A stretch of 64,000 nt of DNA, taken from assembly GCA_016934395.1 (NCBI GenBank), contig JAFGSZ010000080.1, positions 53,967 through 117,966 of the forward strand, written 5' to 3'. This DNA comes from Bacteroidales bacterium. Its GTDB lineage: Bacteria > Bacteroidota > Bacteroidia > Bacteroidales > UBA10428. Shown piece by piece: positions 47,149 through 56,143 of the stretch. Every line of letters begins with the position of its first letter. Position 1 is the first letter of the stretch. A program made the position numbers and the translations under genes. The notes under the pieces are model-generated. The model was given only the letters and a program-made list of their open reading frames with translations. It was not told the DNA's origin and did not search any database.

Positions 47149-48084
47149 TTGAACACCATTGGAATTTGTAACGCAGAATATAAATACGGATTATCCCCCC
47201 ATAATTTAAGCTTTGAGGATAATAACCTGTATATTGAAGCGCAGAAAAAGTATGATAAAGTAATGCTGATTAATCCTGAATCCGTCCATTATACTTTCAA
47301 TTCACAAAACAAGCGTCCGGATCTGCAACATCAGCATCAGAAGTTAAATAATCTGTCTACGCTTATTGTGCGCAGTACCAAAGGATGCGAATTGTCTATC
47401 TCACTACTTGCAAATACATTACACGCTCTTGAATGTGATGTGGTGGATCCGCCTGAACGTTTTTCGGGAACACCCGCGGGTAAACTCCTGCAAGCTTATA
47501 AAGGATGTAAAGAAAGTACGTTGCCCAAAACAGGGGTAATCTTTAATGCAAACCATGCCCATTCTTTTATCAATGAAATGGATCAGGAATTTAATTTCCC
47601 ATTAATAGTAAAGCCGGATCAGGGGAAAAGAGGTGATGGGGTTGAGCTTGTTAATGATAAAGATGAACTCAACATTTATATTCGTAATTTTTTTTCAAAA
47701 AATACTATACCCAACACCTTTCTTATCGTTCAGGAATATATAAAGGTTATAAAGGAATTCAGGGGTATTGTTATTGGCGGGGAGGTGATCGGCCTGTGTG
47801 AAAAAATTCCCGGACAGGATAAAATACGTCTAAATGCTGCTAAAGGAAGTTTGTTAATGCAGGTGGAGAACAATGAAATAAAACAATTCATAGAAAAGCA
47901 CTCCAGTAATAAAGGGATTATCGGAGTAGATGTTGTTATCAATGATGAACAAAAGCTTTATATCCTGGAATCAAATCGGGCTCCCGGATGGAAATATTTT
48001 ATGAAAGCCACCGGAATAAACGTGGGTGAAAAAATTATTGATTTTGTATTTCAACGTGTCCCTTCTTCAAATATGCTATTTTAA
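47149..48084 (+). CDS. RimK-like ATP-grasp ligase
   Basis: The 311-residue protein has an N-terminal Rossmann-like part (NTIGICNAEYKYG) and an ATP-grasp domain: FPLIVKPDQGKRGDGVELV (nucleotide loop), VQEYIKVIKEFRGIVIGGE, and the metal-binding VDVVINDEQKLYILESNRAPGW segment with Glu and Asn. It resembles the RimK/glutathione-synthetase-like group, which joins a carboxylate to an amine with ATP. The start TTG at 47149 is the only option giving a full first strand; it is a rare start and deserves checking. A DUF434 gene follows 18 bp later, so the two are very likely co-transcribed. The substrate is not known. Confidence 0.72.
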   Translation: MNTIGICNAEYKYGLSPHNLSFEDNNLYIEAQKKYDKVMLINPESVHYTFNSQNKRPDLQHQHQKLNNLSTLIVRSTKGCELSISLLANTLHALECDVVDPPERFSGTPAGKLLQAYKGCKESTLPKTGVIFNANHAHSFINEMDQEFNFPLIVKPDQGKRGDGVELVNDKDELNIYIRNFFSKNTIPNTFLIVQEYIKVIKEFRGIVIGGEVIGLCEKIPGQDKIRLNAAKGSLLMQVENNEIKQFIEKHSSNKGIIGVDVVINDEQKLYILESNRAPGWKYFMKATGINVGEKIIDFVFQRVPSSNMLF

Positions 48085-48102
48085 GAAAACCATACCCTTC
48101 TT

Positions 48103-48780
48103 ATGAATATTGAAGAATTACAGAGCCCTTCTTTTAAAAATGCCTTGCGCGATTATTATTATTTAATCAACAAAAACTACCCGGAACGCGGAATACTTAA
48201 ACTTGTTGGCGACCGCTATAAACTGAGTGGTGATTTACGTACCATTTTGTATCGAGGTATTAGTTCGCAGAAAAAGGCCATAAAGCGGCAATGCAGATTA
48301 ACAAATAACACCGGAAATCAATTATTACTTATCGACGGGTACAATACACTGTTTACTATTTTAAATTATCGACTGGGAAGATTTGTTTTTATCAGTAACG
48401 ATACTATATGCAGGGACGCAGGTTCCCTGCATGGAAAATTACGCAACCAGGTATTGTTGGAAGAATGTGTGGAACTACTCCTTGATTTTCTGAAATCACT
48501 TTCATTTGAAAAAGCTATTATTTATCTCGATGCCCCGGTTTCGAAAAGTTCTTTTCACAAAAAACTTTTCGAAAAAAGAATACAATCGCTTCAGTTATGC
48601 TGTGAATGCCGTATCGACAAATCGGCCGATTTATCAATAAAAGAAAATATCCGCGGTGTACTGATCACTTCAGATACCGGTATTATTGACCAGACAAACT
48701 TTCCCGTTTTTGACCTCTCCAGAAAACTGATTACAGAAACTTTTAATGCCAACCTGTTTGAACTGTCGTGGTTATTATAA
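48103..48780 (+). CDS. DUF434 family PIN-like protein
   Basis: The 225-residue protein carries an N-terminal helical DUF434 segment (YLINKNYPERGILKLVGDRY, SGDLRTILYRGI) and a downstream PIN/NYN-like part with LLIDGYNTLF, FISNDTICRDAGSLHGKL, AIIYLDAPVSKSS and GVLITSDTGIID. The spaced acidic residues resemble the metal site of PIN-domain nucleases, an inference from pattern, not proof of activity. The gene follows the ATP-grasp gene directly, an unusual pairing. DUF434 proteins are found in archaea and some bacteria and have no known function. Confidence 0.65.
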   Translation: MNIEELQSPSFKNALRDYYYLINKNYPERGILKLVGDRYKLSGDLRTILYRGISSQKKAIKRQCRLTNNTGNQLLLIDGYNTLFTILNYRLGRFVFISNDTICRDAGSLHGKLRNQVLLEECVELLLDFLKSLSFEKAIIYLDAPVSKSSFHKKLFEKRIQSLQLCCECRIDKSADLSIKENIRGVLITSDTGIIDQTNFPVFDLSRKLITETFNANLFELSWLL

Positions 48781-48806
48781 AACTCAGTGAACAAATTTTC
48801 AGATAA

Positions 48807-49631
48807 TTAAAACCTTCGATAATTTTTAACAGCAACAACGCCTTTCATAATTAAAAAAAGAACCGCCAGCACAATTACAATGGTAGCACCCGAAGGAATA
48901 TTTAAAAAATAGGCAAGAATAAAACCAAAGAATGAGCCAATAAATCCGAATATAATTGATAACAATATTATAGACCTGAAGTTTTGAGTAAAAAGATTGG
49001 CCATATTTTGAGGAATTGTCAACATAGAAAGAATTAGTATAATACCCATTACTTTGATGTTTAAAACAATAACCACTGCAACAAGAATTATCAGCAGATA
49101 ATTGATGAAAGTTACCGGTAAATTTTGTGTGCGGGCAAATTCCTCATCGAATGCCACTGCGACAATTATATAATAAAACAAGATGAATGTAGCGATAAGC
49201 AATAAAGTAAGAACAACAAGATTTATAATTTCGCCCTGGGTTACTGTAAGTATGCTTCCAAACAAATAGCTCATAAGATTCGGAGTATACCCCGGGGTAA
49301 TATATATAAAAAATATTCCGATAGCCATACCAAGGGCCCATAAAATAGCAATTGCCGAATCGTTTCTGAGTTTTTGTTTTTTTGTAAGATATTCAATCGA
49401 AAGCGCTGTAAGAATCCCAAATCCAAATGCTCCGATCAATGGGTTAACTCCCAGAAAATAGGCAATTCCGATACCTCCGAACGAAGCGTGCGTAATCCCC
49501 CCGCTAATAAAAACCATACGCCTCACCACTATATAAGAACCAATAATACCACAGGTAATACTTGATAAAAATGCAGCCAGCATGGCATGCGTAAGAAATT
49601 TGTACTGAAATACATCGAAAATTTCGTTCAT
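48807..49631 (-). CDS. Zinc/manganese-type ABC transporter permease (ZnuB-like)
   Basis: The 274-residue permease has about eight membrane helices and the family signature GGITHASFGGIGIAYFLGVNPLIGAFGFG near the N-terminus and NIPSGATIVIVLAVLFLI near the end. It belongs to the cluster 9 metal ABC family (ZnuB, MntB, SitCD). The ATPase gene starts upstream by 2 bp. It is the last gene of the queD-yidD-znuA-znuC-znuB run on the minus strand. Confidence 0.9.
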   Translation of the reverse strand: MNEIFDVFQYKFLTHAMLAAFLSSITCGIIGSYIVVRRMVFISGGITHASFGGIGIAYFLGVNPLIGAFGFGILTALSIEYLTKKQKLRNDSAIAILWALGMAIGIFFIYITPGYTPNLMSYLFGSILTVTQGEIINLVVLTLLLIATFILFYYIIVAVAFDEEFARTQNLPVTFINYLLIILVAVVIVLNIKVMGIILILSMLTIPQNMANLFTQNFRSIILLSIIFGFIGSFFGFILAYFLNIPSGATIVIVLAVLFLIMKGVVAVKNYRRF

Positions 49632-49632
49632 G

Positions 49633-50406
49633 CTAATGATTATGTTTTTTTAACACCCTGTGAGGTATCGTTCCGTGGGTAATCAGATCAATCGGGCAAT
49701 TATACGATCGTAAAACCTCCTCATTAATTTCATTACTTGGGTGGTAATGTAAATCTTTGTTCACACATGCAATAGAATTTACAAACGTACTGATCATGCC
49801 TACATCGTGTGAAACAAGAAGAATGGCAGTATTTACACTTAGTTTTTTCAGTAATTCATACAACTCTTTTTCAAAAGAATGATCCACATAGGTGTCGGGT
49901 TCATCGAGTATTAATAGAGACGGATCAGAGATTAACGCCCGTCCCAGAAAAGTCCGTTGTTTTTGGCCTCCTGATAATTCCCCAATTGCTTTCCCTGCAA
50001 TATGATCTACGCCAACCATTTCCATGATTTCCTGGGTGCGAATATCATTTTTATTTGTTTTTCTTTTTAAAAGAGAATAATTACCCTGCACTAAACCCGA
50101 CTGAATAACTTCTTTAACTGAAATGGGGAATTTAGTATCGATGGCATTAATCTGGGGAAGATATCCAATATTTATATTCGGTACCTTTTGTGAATTATTA
50201 TAAAAATGAATATGCCCGGAAAAGGGCTTTAATAAGCCGAGTATTATTTTCAGTAATGTAGTTTTCCCTCCGCCATTGGGCCCTATTATGCCAATAAAAT
50301 CGTTATTATAAACGGTAAAATTCACATTGTTCAGCACAATCTGCTGATCGTATCCGGCAGAAAGATGTTTTAATTCAACAATTTTATTTTTCATTTGCAG
50401 ATTCAT
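49633..50406 (-). CDS. Metal ABC transporter ATP-binding protein (ZnuC-like)
   Basis: The 257-residue ATPase has Walker A GPNGGGKT, Q-loop GYLPQINAIDTKFPISV, ABC signature LSGGQKQR, Walker B SLLILDEPDTYVD and the switch His in LLVSHDVGMIS, with the wording of metal-uptake systems. The start at 50406 overlaps the znuA-like end by 23 bp; an ATG at 50394 is also possible. It drives the ZnuB-like permease encoded next. Zinc is likelier than manganese because of the His-rich binding protein, but not certain. Confidence 0.9.
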   Translation of the reverse strand: MNLQMKNKIVELKHLSAGYDQQIVLNNVNFTVYNNDFIGIIGPNGGGKTTLLKIILGLLKPFSGHIHFYNNSQKVPNINIGYLPQINAIDTKFPISVKEVIQSGLVQGNYSLLKRKTNKNDIRTQEIMEMVGVDHIAGKAIGELSGGQKQRTFLGRALISDPSLLILDEPDTYVDHSFEKELYELLKKLSVNTAILLVSHDVGMISTFVNSIACVNKDLHYHPSNEINEEVLRSYNCPIDLITHGTIPHRVLKKHNH

Positions 50407-51286
50407 TAGCCAAAATCAATGAAGATACAATAAAAGTAAGTTGATTTTTCCAATCTTCATCAAGAGGATTAATCTGAACTATGTTCCCTCCGATTTCACG
50501 GGCAACAACGGTGGCATTTTTAATATCAAACTCCTGCTGAATAAATATTAACTTAACATGATTTGCCCGGGCATTTTTAACTATATCCTTCAAATACGAA
50601 GGAGAGGGCTCTTTTCCCTCAAATTCCATCGGAAGCTGAACCAGATTATAATCGCGGGCCAGATATGTAAGCGCAGGATGGTATATTAAAAAATGCCGGT
50701 TACTGAGTTGCTTTAATGTATCGGTCAGCTTAGCATCAAACGCTTCCAGTTCAGAATAAAATGTACGTAGGTTCTTTTCAAAGACCGCACTGTCTGAAGG
50801 GCTAATCTGTTTAAGCGCTTTATATGTATTCTTTGCCATCAGTTTGGCATTCTTTACGGAAACCCAGATATGCGGATCAATTCCATGATGACTATGAGAG
50901 GAATGCTCGTGACCTTCAATTACCGGAACGCCTTCCGAAAGGTCTGCTATTTTCATGTTGGGATTAATATCCCGGATTTTACTCATCCATGACTGTTCAA
51001 ATCCTATATATCCGATTCGTAAATACAGTGCCGATTGCGACAGGTTTTTTAATTGTCCGGGTAGCGGATCGTAAGTGGCCGGACTGGCACCCGGAGGAAT
51101 CATCACATTAATTTCAAATTTATGACCGGCAATTTTTTCCACAAAATATTTTTGGGGCAATATACTCACGGTTATTACCTCATTTACGTGTACCGTATGA
51201 TTTTTGCAGCCAGGTAAAATAAATATTGAGATACCGGTTATCCAAAATAACATCCGGAATTTAAGGGCAAAAGGCACTTTATCCAT
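50384..51286 (-). CDS. Metal ABC transporter substrate-binding lipoprotein (ZnuA-like)
   Basis: The 300-residue protein has a signal with a Cys in the lipobox-like ILPGCKNH, then the cluster 9 solute-binding fold: [37 protein letters not shown] and the histidine-rich loop [17 protein letters not shown]. Metal-ligand motifs [21 protein letters not shown] and the long backbone helix are present. The His loop is typical of zinc rather than manganese binders. The start overlaps yidD by 8 bp, so it is coupled to it. Zur control is possible; see the palindrome at 52009-52027. Confidence 0.9.
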   Translation of the reverse strand: MDKVPFALKFRMLFWITGISIFILPGCKNHTVHVNEVITVSILPQKYFVEKIAGHKFEINVMIPPGASPATYDPLPGQLKNLSQSALYLRIGYIGFEQSWMSKIRDINPNMKIADLSEGVPVIEGHEHSSHSHHGIDPHIWVSVKNAKLMAKNTYKALKQISPSDSAVFEKNLRTFYSELEAFDAKLTDTLKQLSNRHFLIYHPALTYLARDYNLVQLPMEFEGKEPSPSYLKDIVKNARANHVKLIFIQQEFDIKNATVVAREIGGNIVQINPLDEDWKNQLTFIVSSLILANESANEK

Positions 51287-51548
51287 GTTTTAGTTTTTTT
51301 ACTTTAATTTTTTGCGGCGGAACAGGATCGTATCCATGTGTACCCCAGGGATGACACCGCGATATTCGCTTTATTGCAAGCCAGCTTCCCCTAAATATAC
51401 CATGAGTTTTTAAGGCCTGAACGGCATATTCCGAACAGGTGGGTATATGTCTGCAGCTTGCCGGTAACAGTGGCGATATCGTATACTGATATATCCTTAC
51501 CGGTAAAATAAACAGGGCTATAATTATCCTGCGAATCTGTTGAATCAT
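51279..51548 (-). CDS. yidD: Membrane protein insertion efficiency factor YidD
   Basis: The 89-residue protein matches YidD closely: [57 protein letters not shown], with conserved cysteines. It is normally near rnpA and oxaA/yidC; here it lies between queD and the znuA-like gene, an unusual neighbourhood. It is thought to assist membrane protein insertion with YidC. The end overlaps the znuA-like start by 8 bp. Confidence 0.95.
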   Translation of the reverse strand: MIQQIRRIIIALFILPVRIYQYTISPLLPASCRHIPTCSEYAVQALKTHGIFRGSWLAIKRISRCHPWGTHGYDPVPPQKIKVKKLKHG

Positions 51549-51555
51549 TATTTTA

Positions 51556-51966
51556 TTATTCTCCCGAGAATTCTACAAAGTTACGTTCTGTTTCATACAA
51601 TACAACAGTAAGGTCAAAATCAGGATTAATTTTTTCTTTCAGGATTTTCCAAATGGTTGCTGCAATATTTTCAGCGGTTGGTATCTGATTTTTAAATTCC
51701 TCAACATCAACATTCAGGTTATAATGGTCGAATTTTTTAAGAACAGAATTTTCAATAATGGTCTTCAGGTTTTTCATATCCATCACATACCCGGTTTCCG
51801 GATTTATTTCACCGGTTACTTTCACCACCAGGTCGTAATTATGCCCATGATAATTTGGCCGGCTGCATACCCCGAAAACCTCTTCATTTTTGGCATCTTG
51901 CCACGTTGGATTATATAACCGGTGCGCTGCGTTAAAATGTGTTTTCCTGCAAACAGTTGCTTTCAT
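51556..51966 (-). CDS. queD: 6-carboxytetrahydropterin / 6-pyruvoyl-tetrahydropterin synthase (QueD family)
   Basis: The 136-residue T-fold enzyme has the zinc ligands in FNAAHRL and NYHGHNY, an upstream Cys in FGVCSRPN, a [10 protein letters not shown] turn, FDHYNLN with the catalytic His-Asp region and the [11 protein letters not shown]lu motif. It converts dihydroneopterin triphosphate to 6-carboxytetrahydropterin for queuosine. No queC or queE is near. It is zinc-dependent and leads a transcript that continues into zinc-uptake genes, a sensible pairing, though co-regulation is inference. Confidence 0.9.
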   Translation of the reverse strand: MKATVCRKTHFNAAHRLYNPTWQDAKNEEVFGVCSRPNYHGHNYDLVVKVTGEINPETGYVMDMKNLKTIIENSVLKKFDHYNLNVDVEEFKNQIPTAENIAATIWKILKEKINPDFDLTVVLYETERNFVEFSGE

Positions 51967-52008
51967 AAAGTATACATTTCTAAAGAGTATTTTGTAAACA
52001 TCCGAAAT

Positions 52009-52027
52009 TTATTAAAGTTTTTAATAA
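52009..52027. promoter_or_regulatory. AT-rich palindrome, possible operator of the queD-znu transcript
   Basis: TTATTAAA GTT TTTAATAA is a perfect 8-bp inverted repeat with a 3-base spacer, lying 43 bp upstream of queD. A minus-strand TATTTTTG box at 52050-52043 (full -7 match) would put transcription start around 52036, so the palindrome lies just downstream of it, where a repressor could block. No consensus was compared; a Zur/Fur-like role is inference. Confidence 0.35.
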
Positions 52028-52042
52028 ACCTTTAATTATATA

Positions 52043-52050
52043 CAAAAATA
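52043..52050 (-). promoter_or_regulatory. -7 element of the queD-yidD-znu transcript
   Basis: On the minus strand this reads TATTTTTG, a full TAnnTTTG match about 80 bp upstream of the queD start codon. No -33 box at normal spacing was found. Confidence 0.4.
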
Positions 52051-52188
52051 CAGAAAACAACCTAGGATTCTTAATTTACTAAACAAGCCTTAATTTAATC
52101 ATTTGAATTTTTCCGGCAAATGTGTATTTTTCCGATGATTACAAATTTTATTAAATATTTTCCAAGATAGCGATCATACTTTAAAATT

Positions 52189-53136
52189 ATGCCACAACAC
52201 CCTGAATTTTCTGATATTCTTGCTGCACATAAAAAGATAAAACCTTACATTCATCAAACACCTGTGTTGACTTCGGCAAGCCTGAATTTATTAGTAAATG
52301 CAGAATTGTATTTTAAATGTGAAAATTTTCAAAAAGCAGGAGCATTTAAATTCAGGGGGGCTACTCATGCCGTTCTTTGTCTAGCCCAATCCGAATTAGC
52401 GCTGGGTGTGGCAACCCATTCCTCAGGTAATCATGCTGCTGCTCTTGCCCGGGTAGCCTTATCGGAAAAAATAAAATGTTATGTGGTTATGCCGAATAAT
52501 GCACCCAGGGTAAAAGTTAATGCAGTGCGCGAATATGGAGCAGAAATATTTTTTTGTGAACCTACTTTAAAGGCCCGTGAAGAAGGACTTCAGCAGGTTA
52601 TAAAAAAAACTGGGTCAAGGTTTATCCATCCATATGACAATTATAATGTGATTTGCGGGCAGGGTACAGCGGTTATTGAATTAATGAATGAGTTACAGGA
52701 CCTAGATATCGTGATGGCCCCGGTGGGTGGTGGCGGGTTGCTCAGCGGTACATCCATAGCAGCAAAACATCTGAATCCGCGAATCAGGGTTATTGCCGGA
52801 GAGCCTAAAAATGCCGATGATGCCCGGCGTTCCTTTATATCAGGTAAACTTATTCCTTCTGAAAAACCCAATACCATTGCTGATGGTTTATTAACCTCAT
52901 TAAGCCAATTAACTCTCGGTATCATCCGCAATAATGTGGATGATATTCTAACTGCCAAAGAAGAAACCATAATTAAAGCTATGCGTCTTATCTGGGAAAG
53001 GATGAAAATAATTGTTGAACCTTCTTCTGCGGTTCCGCTGGCAGCCATACTGGAAAATCCTGAAATTTTTAAAAATCAAAAAATTGGTATTATACTAAGC
53101 GGAGGAAATGTTGAGTTAAGCCATTTACCTTTTTAA
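52189..53136 (+). CDS. PLP-dependent threonine dehydratase/serine racemase-like enzyme
   Basis: The 315-residue fold-type II enzyme has the PLP lysine in KAGAFKFRGATHAV, the SSGNHAAALARVA loop and the APVGGGGLLSGTS phosphate-binding glycines. It ends GIILSGGNVELSHLPF, as do short serine racemase and threo-3-hydroxyaspartate dehydratase proteins, without the ACT regulatory domain of biosynthetic IlvA. It removes ammonia from Ser, Thr or hydroxyaspartate or racemises Ser; which cannot be told. It stands alone and is convergent with the next gene. Confidence 0.85.
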   Translation: MPQHPEFSDILAAHKKIKPYIHQTPVLTSASLNLLVNAELYFKCENFQKAGAFKFRGATHAVLCLAQSELALGVATHSSGNHAAALARVALSEKIKCYVVMPNNAPRVKVNAVREYGAEIFFCEPTLKAREEGLQQVIKKTGSRFIHPYDNYNVICGQGTAVIELMNELQDLDIVMAPVGGGGLLSGTSIAAKHLNPRIRVIAGEPKNADDARRSFISGKLIPSEKPNTIADGLLTSLSQLTLGIIRNNVDDILTAKEETIIKAMRLIWERMKIIVEPSSAVPLAAILENPEIFKNQKIGIILSGGNVELSHLPF

Positions 53137-53176
53137 TACAGAGATTAATATCCTGACGGTATGGACCTTTACAGGT

Positions 53177-54268
53177 TTATTGATCGATATAAATGGTACA
53201 CGAAACCGGATAATGATCAGACAATTTAATTTTTGAAGTATAGAATTTTGATGAGGATAAATTTTCACTATGAAAAATGTAATCGATTCTGAATGAAGGA
53301 AAATTGCCGAGATAAGTATTTCCGATCCCTTTTCCTGACTCCACAAAAGAATCCACCATTTTTCCTTTTAATTTGCGATAGGTATAAGATACCGGAGTAT
53401 CATTAAAATCACCACATAATATGGTAGGATAAGGCGATTGGTCAAGATAATTTCTAATAATATCCACCTGCCCTGCCCGCATAATATAAGCATCTCTCAG
53501 GCGGTATGAAATCTTTTTCATTTCCCCGATATGCTTGTTGCTGTAATTCATTAATATGCTGTCGATAAAATTATAATTATCCTTTTCGAGGTGAACGGAT
53601 TGAAGATGCACGTTAAATACGCGAATAATTTTTCCATCAACTTCAATGTCAGTGGATATACAGGAGTTTACAGAATTGTTAAATGAAATGGTTTCCTGAT
53701 TTATTATCGGGTACCGGCTGAAGGTGGCAATACCGAATTTCAGATTATTTCTGATACTTGTATAATTAATATGCGGATACCAGGTTCCGGGAAGTAGTTT
53801 TTTCAGCGTATTTTCCTCAAAATTATCGGTGTTATGTACAAAAAATTCCTGGAAACAAATGATATCAGGATTGTTTGCTTTTATAAACTCAAAAATACGG
53901 CTTTGTGCAGCAGGATCGTTTAGCCATTTATAATAATTGAACAAGCGTACATTGTACGAAAGAAATTTTATTCCCTGTTCTTCTGTTTGATGTTTTTTTG
54001 ACCCCGGATGAAGTTGAATAAATTTAAAAAGATGACCGCTTCCGATAAGAATTACAATTAGAGAAATGCCAAAATACTTCTTTTTCTTTACTGCCCAGAA
54101 AATCAGAAAAATAACATTTATAATGAGCAGAAAGGGGTATAATAATCCAAAAAAAGACATCCCCCAAAATTTCTCCGGACTAATATATACCGACAGATAA
54201 GAAAAAAGCAGAAGTACTGCAAAAGCAATATTAATATAGAGTACTATATACTTAACAAGTTTCTTCAA
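53177..54268 (-). CDS. Membrane-anchored endonuclease/exonuclease/phosphatase (EEP) family protein
   Basis: The 363-residue protein has two or three N-terminal membrane helices (about residues 7-90), then the EEP fold: FLSYNVRLFNYYKWL, DIICFQEFFVHN with the metal-binding Glu, VFNVHLQSVHL, ILCGDFNDTPVSYTYR with the Asp-Asn pair and the terminal LSDHYPVSCTIYI His motif. The catalytic set is complete. Such membrane EEP proteins may be phosphatases on lipids or nucleases at the cell surface. Downstream of the rhomboid genes on the same strand, with about 40 bp between. Substrate unknown. Confidence 0.85.
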   Translation of the reverse strand: MKKLVKYIVLYINIAFAVLLLFSYLSVYISPEKFWGMSFFGLLYPFLLIINVIFLIFWAVKKKKYFGISLIVILIGSGHLFKFIQLHPGSKKHQTEEQGIKFLSYNVRLFNYYKWLNDPAAQSRIFEFIKANNPDIICFQEFFVHNTDNFEENTLKKLLPGTWYPHINYTSIRNNLKFGIATFSRYPIINQETISFNNSVNSCISTDIEVDGKIIRVFNVHLQSVHLEKDNYNFIDSILMNYSNKHIGEMKKISYRLRDAYIMRAGQVDIIRNYLDQSPYPTILCGDFNDTPVSYTYRKLKGKMVDSFVESGKGIGNTYLGNFPSFRIDYIFHSENLSSSKFYTSKIKLSDHYPVSCTIYIDQ

Positions 54269-54307
54269 AAGGGTATTAATTAGTCTGGTATTCTTCCGTT
54301 GATAAAA

Positions 54308-55201
54308 TTAATTCTTGTTGCTCATTTTAAAAAGCGTTTCCTTTTCTTTTTTCGTGAGGCTGTCGTAACCCGCCCGAGCTATTTTTTCCAGAATCCGGTC
54401 TATTTCCGCCTGTTTTTCTGCTTTATTCCGGTTGTATTCCATATCGGTCATATTTTTAACCGATCTTTTGTAGGTTACTTTCATTCTTTTCCGGGATTTA
54501 AACAGTGAAAATAAACCATCCAGAAACCTGCTGAACCCCGAAGCTATATCTTTGCCCCTGCTGAGCTGAATAAAATAAAGGTACCCAAATAATGCGCCCC
54601 CGATATGCGCAATTTTCCCTCCGGTATTCGATGTAAAATCTGTTACCGATGTAAGTAAAAACGAAATCAGGGCGATATATTTTATTTTTACAGGTCCGAT
54701 AAAAATTAAATGAAGTTCATGATTTGGTGAATAGGTAGCAATTCCAACCACAACTGCCATAACTGCTGCAGAAGCGCCAAACAAAATTGCATCCTGCCGT
54801 AATCCGGGAAAAGCATTATATGCAACAAAGTAAAGCAAGGCACCGGATATTCCTCCCAGCAGGTAGACATTTAGTAATCTTTTAGGCTCATGATAGCTGA
54901 GGAATATTTTTCCGAACCAGTATAACCATAATAAATTTGACAATAAATGAAAAAACTGGTAATGCAAAAACATATAGGTAATAAGGGTCCAGGGCCGGAA
55001 CAACAAACTGCGGGGAATTGATGGTACCGACAGCCAGCTAATGACCAAAGCTGACCATCCAGTTTTAAACAAGGCATCGATAATGATAAAAATCTGAATA
55101 AAAAGAAAAACCCCAAGGTTAACATAGATCAACCGGGTGAGCATCCCTCCTTTTTTGAAAGAATCTTTAATATCATCCACAATGGAATAATGAGCCTGCA
55201 T
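54308..55201 (-). CDS. Rhomboid family intramembrane serine protease, divergent copy
   Basis: The 297-residue protein has six membrane helices with rhomboid signatures: FLHYQFFHLLSNLLWLYWFGKI, the Ser motif ILFGASAAVMAVVVG (GASA rather than GASG) and the His in GKIAHIGGALFGYLY. A cytosolic basic tail of about 90 residues follows, ending with LTKKEKETLFKMSN. The Ser and His are both present, so it may be active. It follows the second rhomboid gene by about 35 bp in the same direction. Substrates unknown. Confidence 0.85.
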   Translation of the reverse strand: MQAHYSIVDDIKDSFKKGGMLTRLIYVNLGVFLFIQIFIIIDALFKTGWSALVISWLSVPSIPRSLLFRPWTLITYMFLHYQFFHLLSNLLWLYWFGKIFLSYHEPKRLLNVYLLGGISGALLYFVAYNAFPGLRQDAILFGASAAVMAVVVGIATYSPNHELHLIFIGPVKIKYIALISFLLTSVTDFTSNTGGKIAHIGGALFGYLYFIQLSRGKDIASGFSRFLDGLFSLFKSRKRMKVTYKRSVKNMTDMEYNRNKAEKQAEIDRILEKIARAGYDSLTKKEKETLFKMSNKN

Positions 55202-55235
55202 ATTTGTAATTTCAAATTTTCTTCAAATTTAATAA

Positions 55236-56054
55236 TCAATACCTGGTAAATCGATTTTGTTTCCAGATTTTTACTAAAATAAATCCAACAAGTGCTCCTC
55301 CCAAATGTGCAAAATGGGCCACATTGTCCCATTGGAAATTGGCGATTCCAAAAAACAATTCGGCAACCGCATATAATGGAATAAGATATTTTGCCTTTAT
55401 AGGCACAGGGAAAAATATAATCATTAGTTCCACATTCGGAAAAATCATAGCAAATGCTATTAGTATTCCAAATACAGCTCCCGAGGCCCCAACGGTTGGA
55501 ATATCAATTCGGCTTTGCACCAGTTTGGTCATAAACAAAGTTGCTTCCTTGGCATATCCCGGATTATCCTGGTCATAAATCCATTCATCAATAAATGATA
55601 ATAATGATACCGAGGGTTTGTTCACATATTTATCAACAAAGTGTTGGAATATCTCGGGTGAGGGGAATTGATTAAATTCATTTACTTTAGATATAAGTAT
55701 TGACAGCTGCACCTGGTTTACCAGCAAATGCAACAAGGCCGCACCCAGGCCTGTGACGATATAAAAAATAAAAAACTTTTTGCTACCCCATACGCCTTCC
55801 AATACACGTCCGAATATAAAAACCGCGAACATATTGAAAAAAATATGTGAAAACCCGCCATGCATAAACATGTGGGTAATAAGCTGGTAAGGATTAAAAT
55901 GCTGCGACTTAAAGTTAAATAATGCGAGCTTATATCCAATAATGCTTCCGGTTGTTCCTAACCCGGCCGTTATAAAAAAAAGGACAACATTAATAATAAG
56001 TATCCATTTCACTACGGGAGGTATTGAAAACCTTCCACTGCCAAATCCATTCAT
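55236..56054 (-). CDS. Rhomboid family intramembrane serine protease
   Basis: The 272-residue protein shows MFMHGGFSHIFFNMFAVFIFGRVLE, the catalytic PTVGASGAVFGILIAFA motif with Ser, and NVAHFAHLGGALVGFIL with His, the full rhomboid set. Between helices there is a soluble insert of about 70 residues (FNQFPSPEIFQHFVDKYVN region) absent in E. coli GlpG. It cleaves single-pass proteins within the membrane. A minus-strand TATATTTG box at 56100-56093 may start transcription of both rhomboid genes. Confidence 0.9.
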   Translation of the reverse strand: MNGFGSGRFSIPPVVKWILIINVVLFFITAGLGTTGSIIGYKLALFNFKSQHFNPYQLITHMFMHGGFSHIFFNMFAVFIFGRVLEGVWGSKKFFIFYIVTGLGAALLHLLVNQVQLSILISKVNEFNQFPSPEIFQHFVDKYVNKPSVSLLSFIDEWIYDQDNPGYAKEATLFMTKLVQSRIDIPTVGASGAVFGILIAFAMIFPNVELMIIFFPVPIKAKYLIPLYAVAELFFGIANFQWDNVAHFAHLGGALVGFILVKIWKQNRFTRY

Positions 56055-56092
56055 ATAAAAAATTTTCTATTTAACTTGTATTTTTAACAAGG

Positions 56093-56100
56093 CAAATATA
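56093..56100 (-). promoter_or_regulatory. -7 element of the rhomboid genes
   Basis: On the minus strand TATATTTG matches TAnnTTTG, 38 bp upstream of the rhomboid start. No -33 box at proper spacing was found. Confidence 0.4.
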
Positions 56101-56143
56101 GGATTGTTTTGCCGAATTTTTCCATTGCCCTGAAAAGTATCAT

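Noticed and set aside
52641..53048. A 135-codon minus-strand frame in the PLP dehydratase gene
   Set aside because: It is antisense to the conserved glycine loop and shows no family features.
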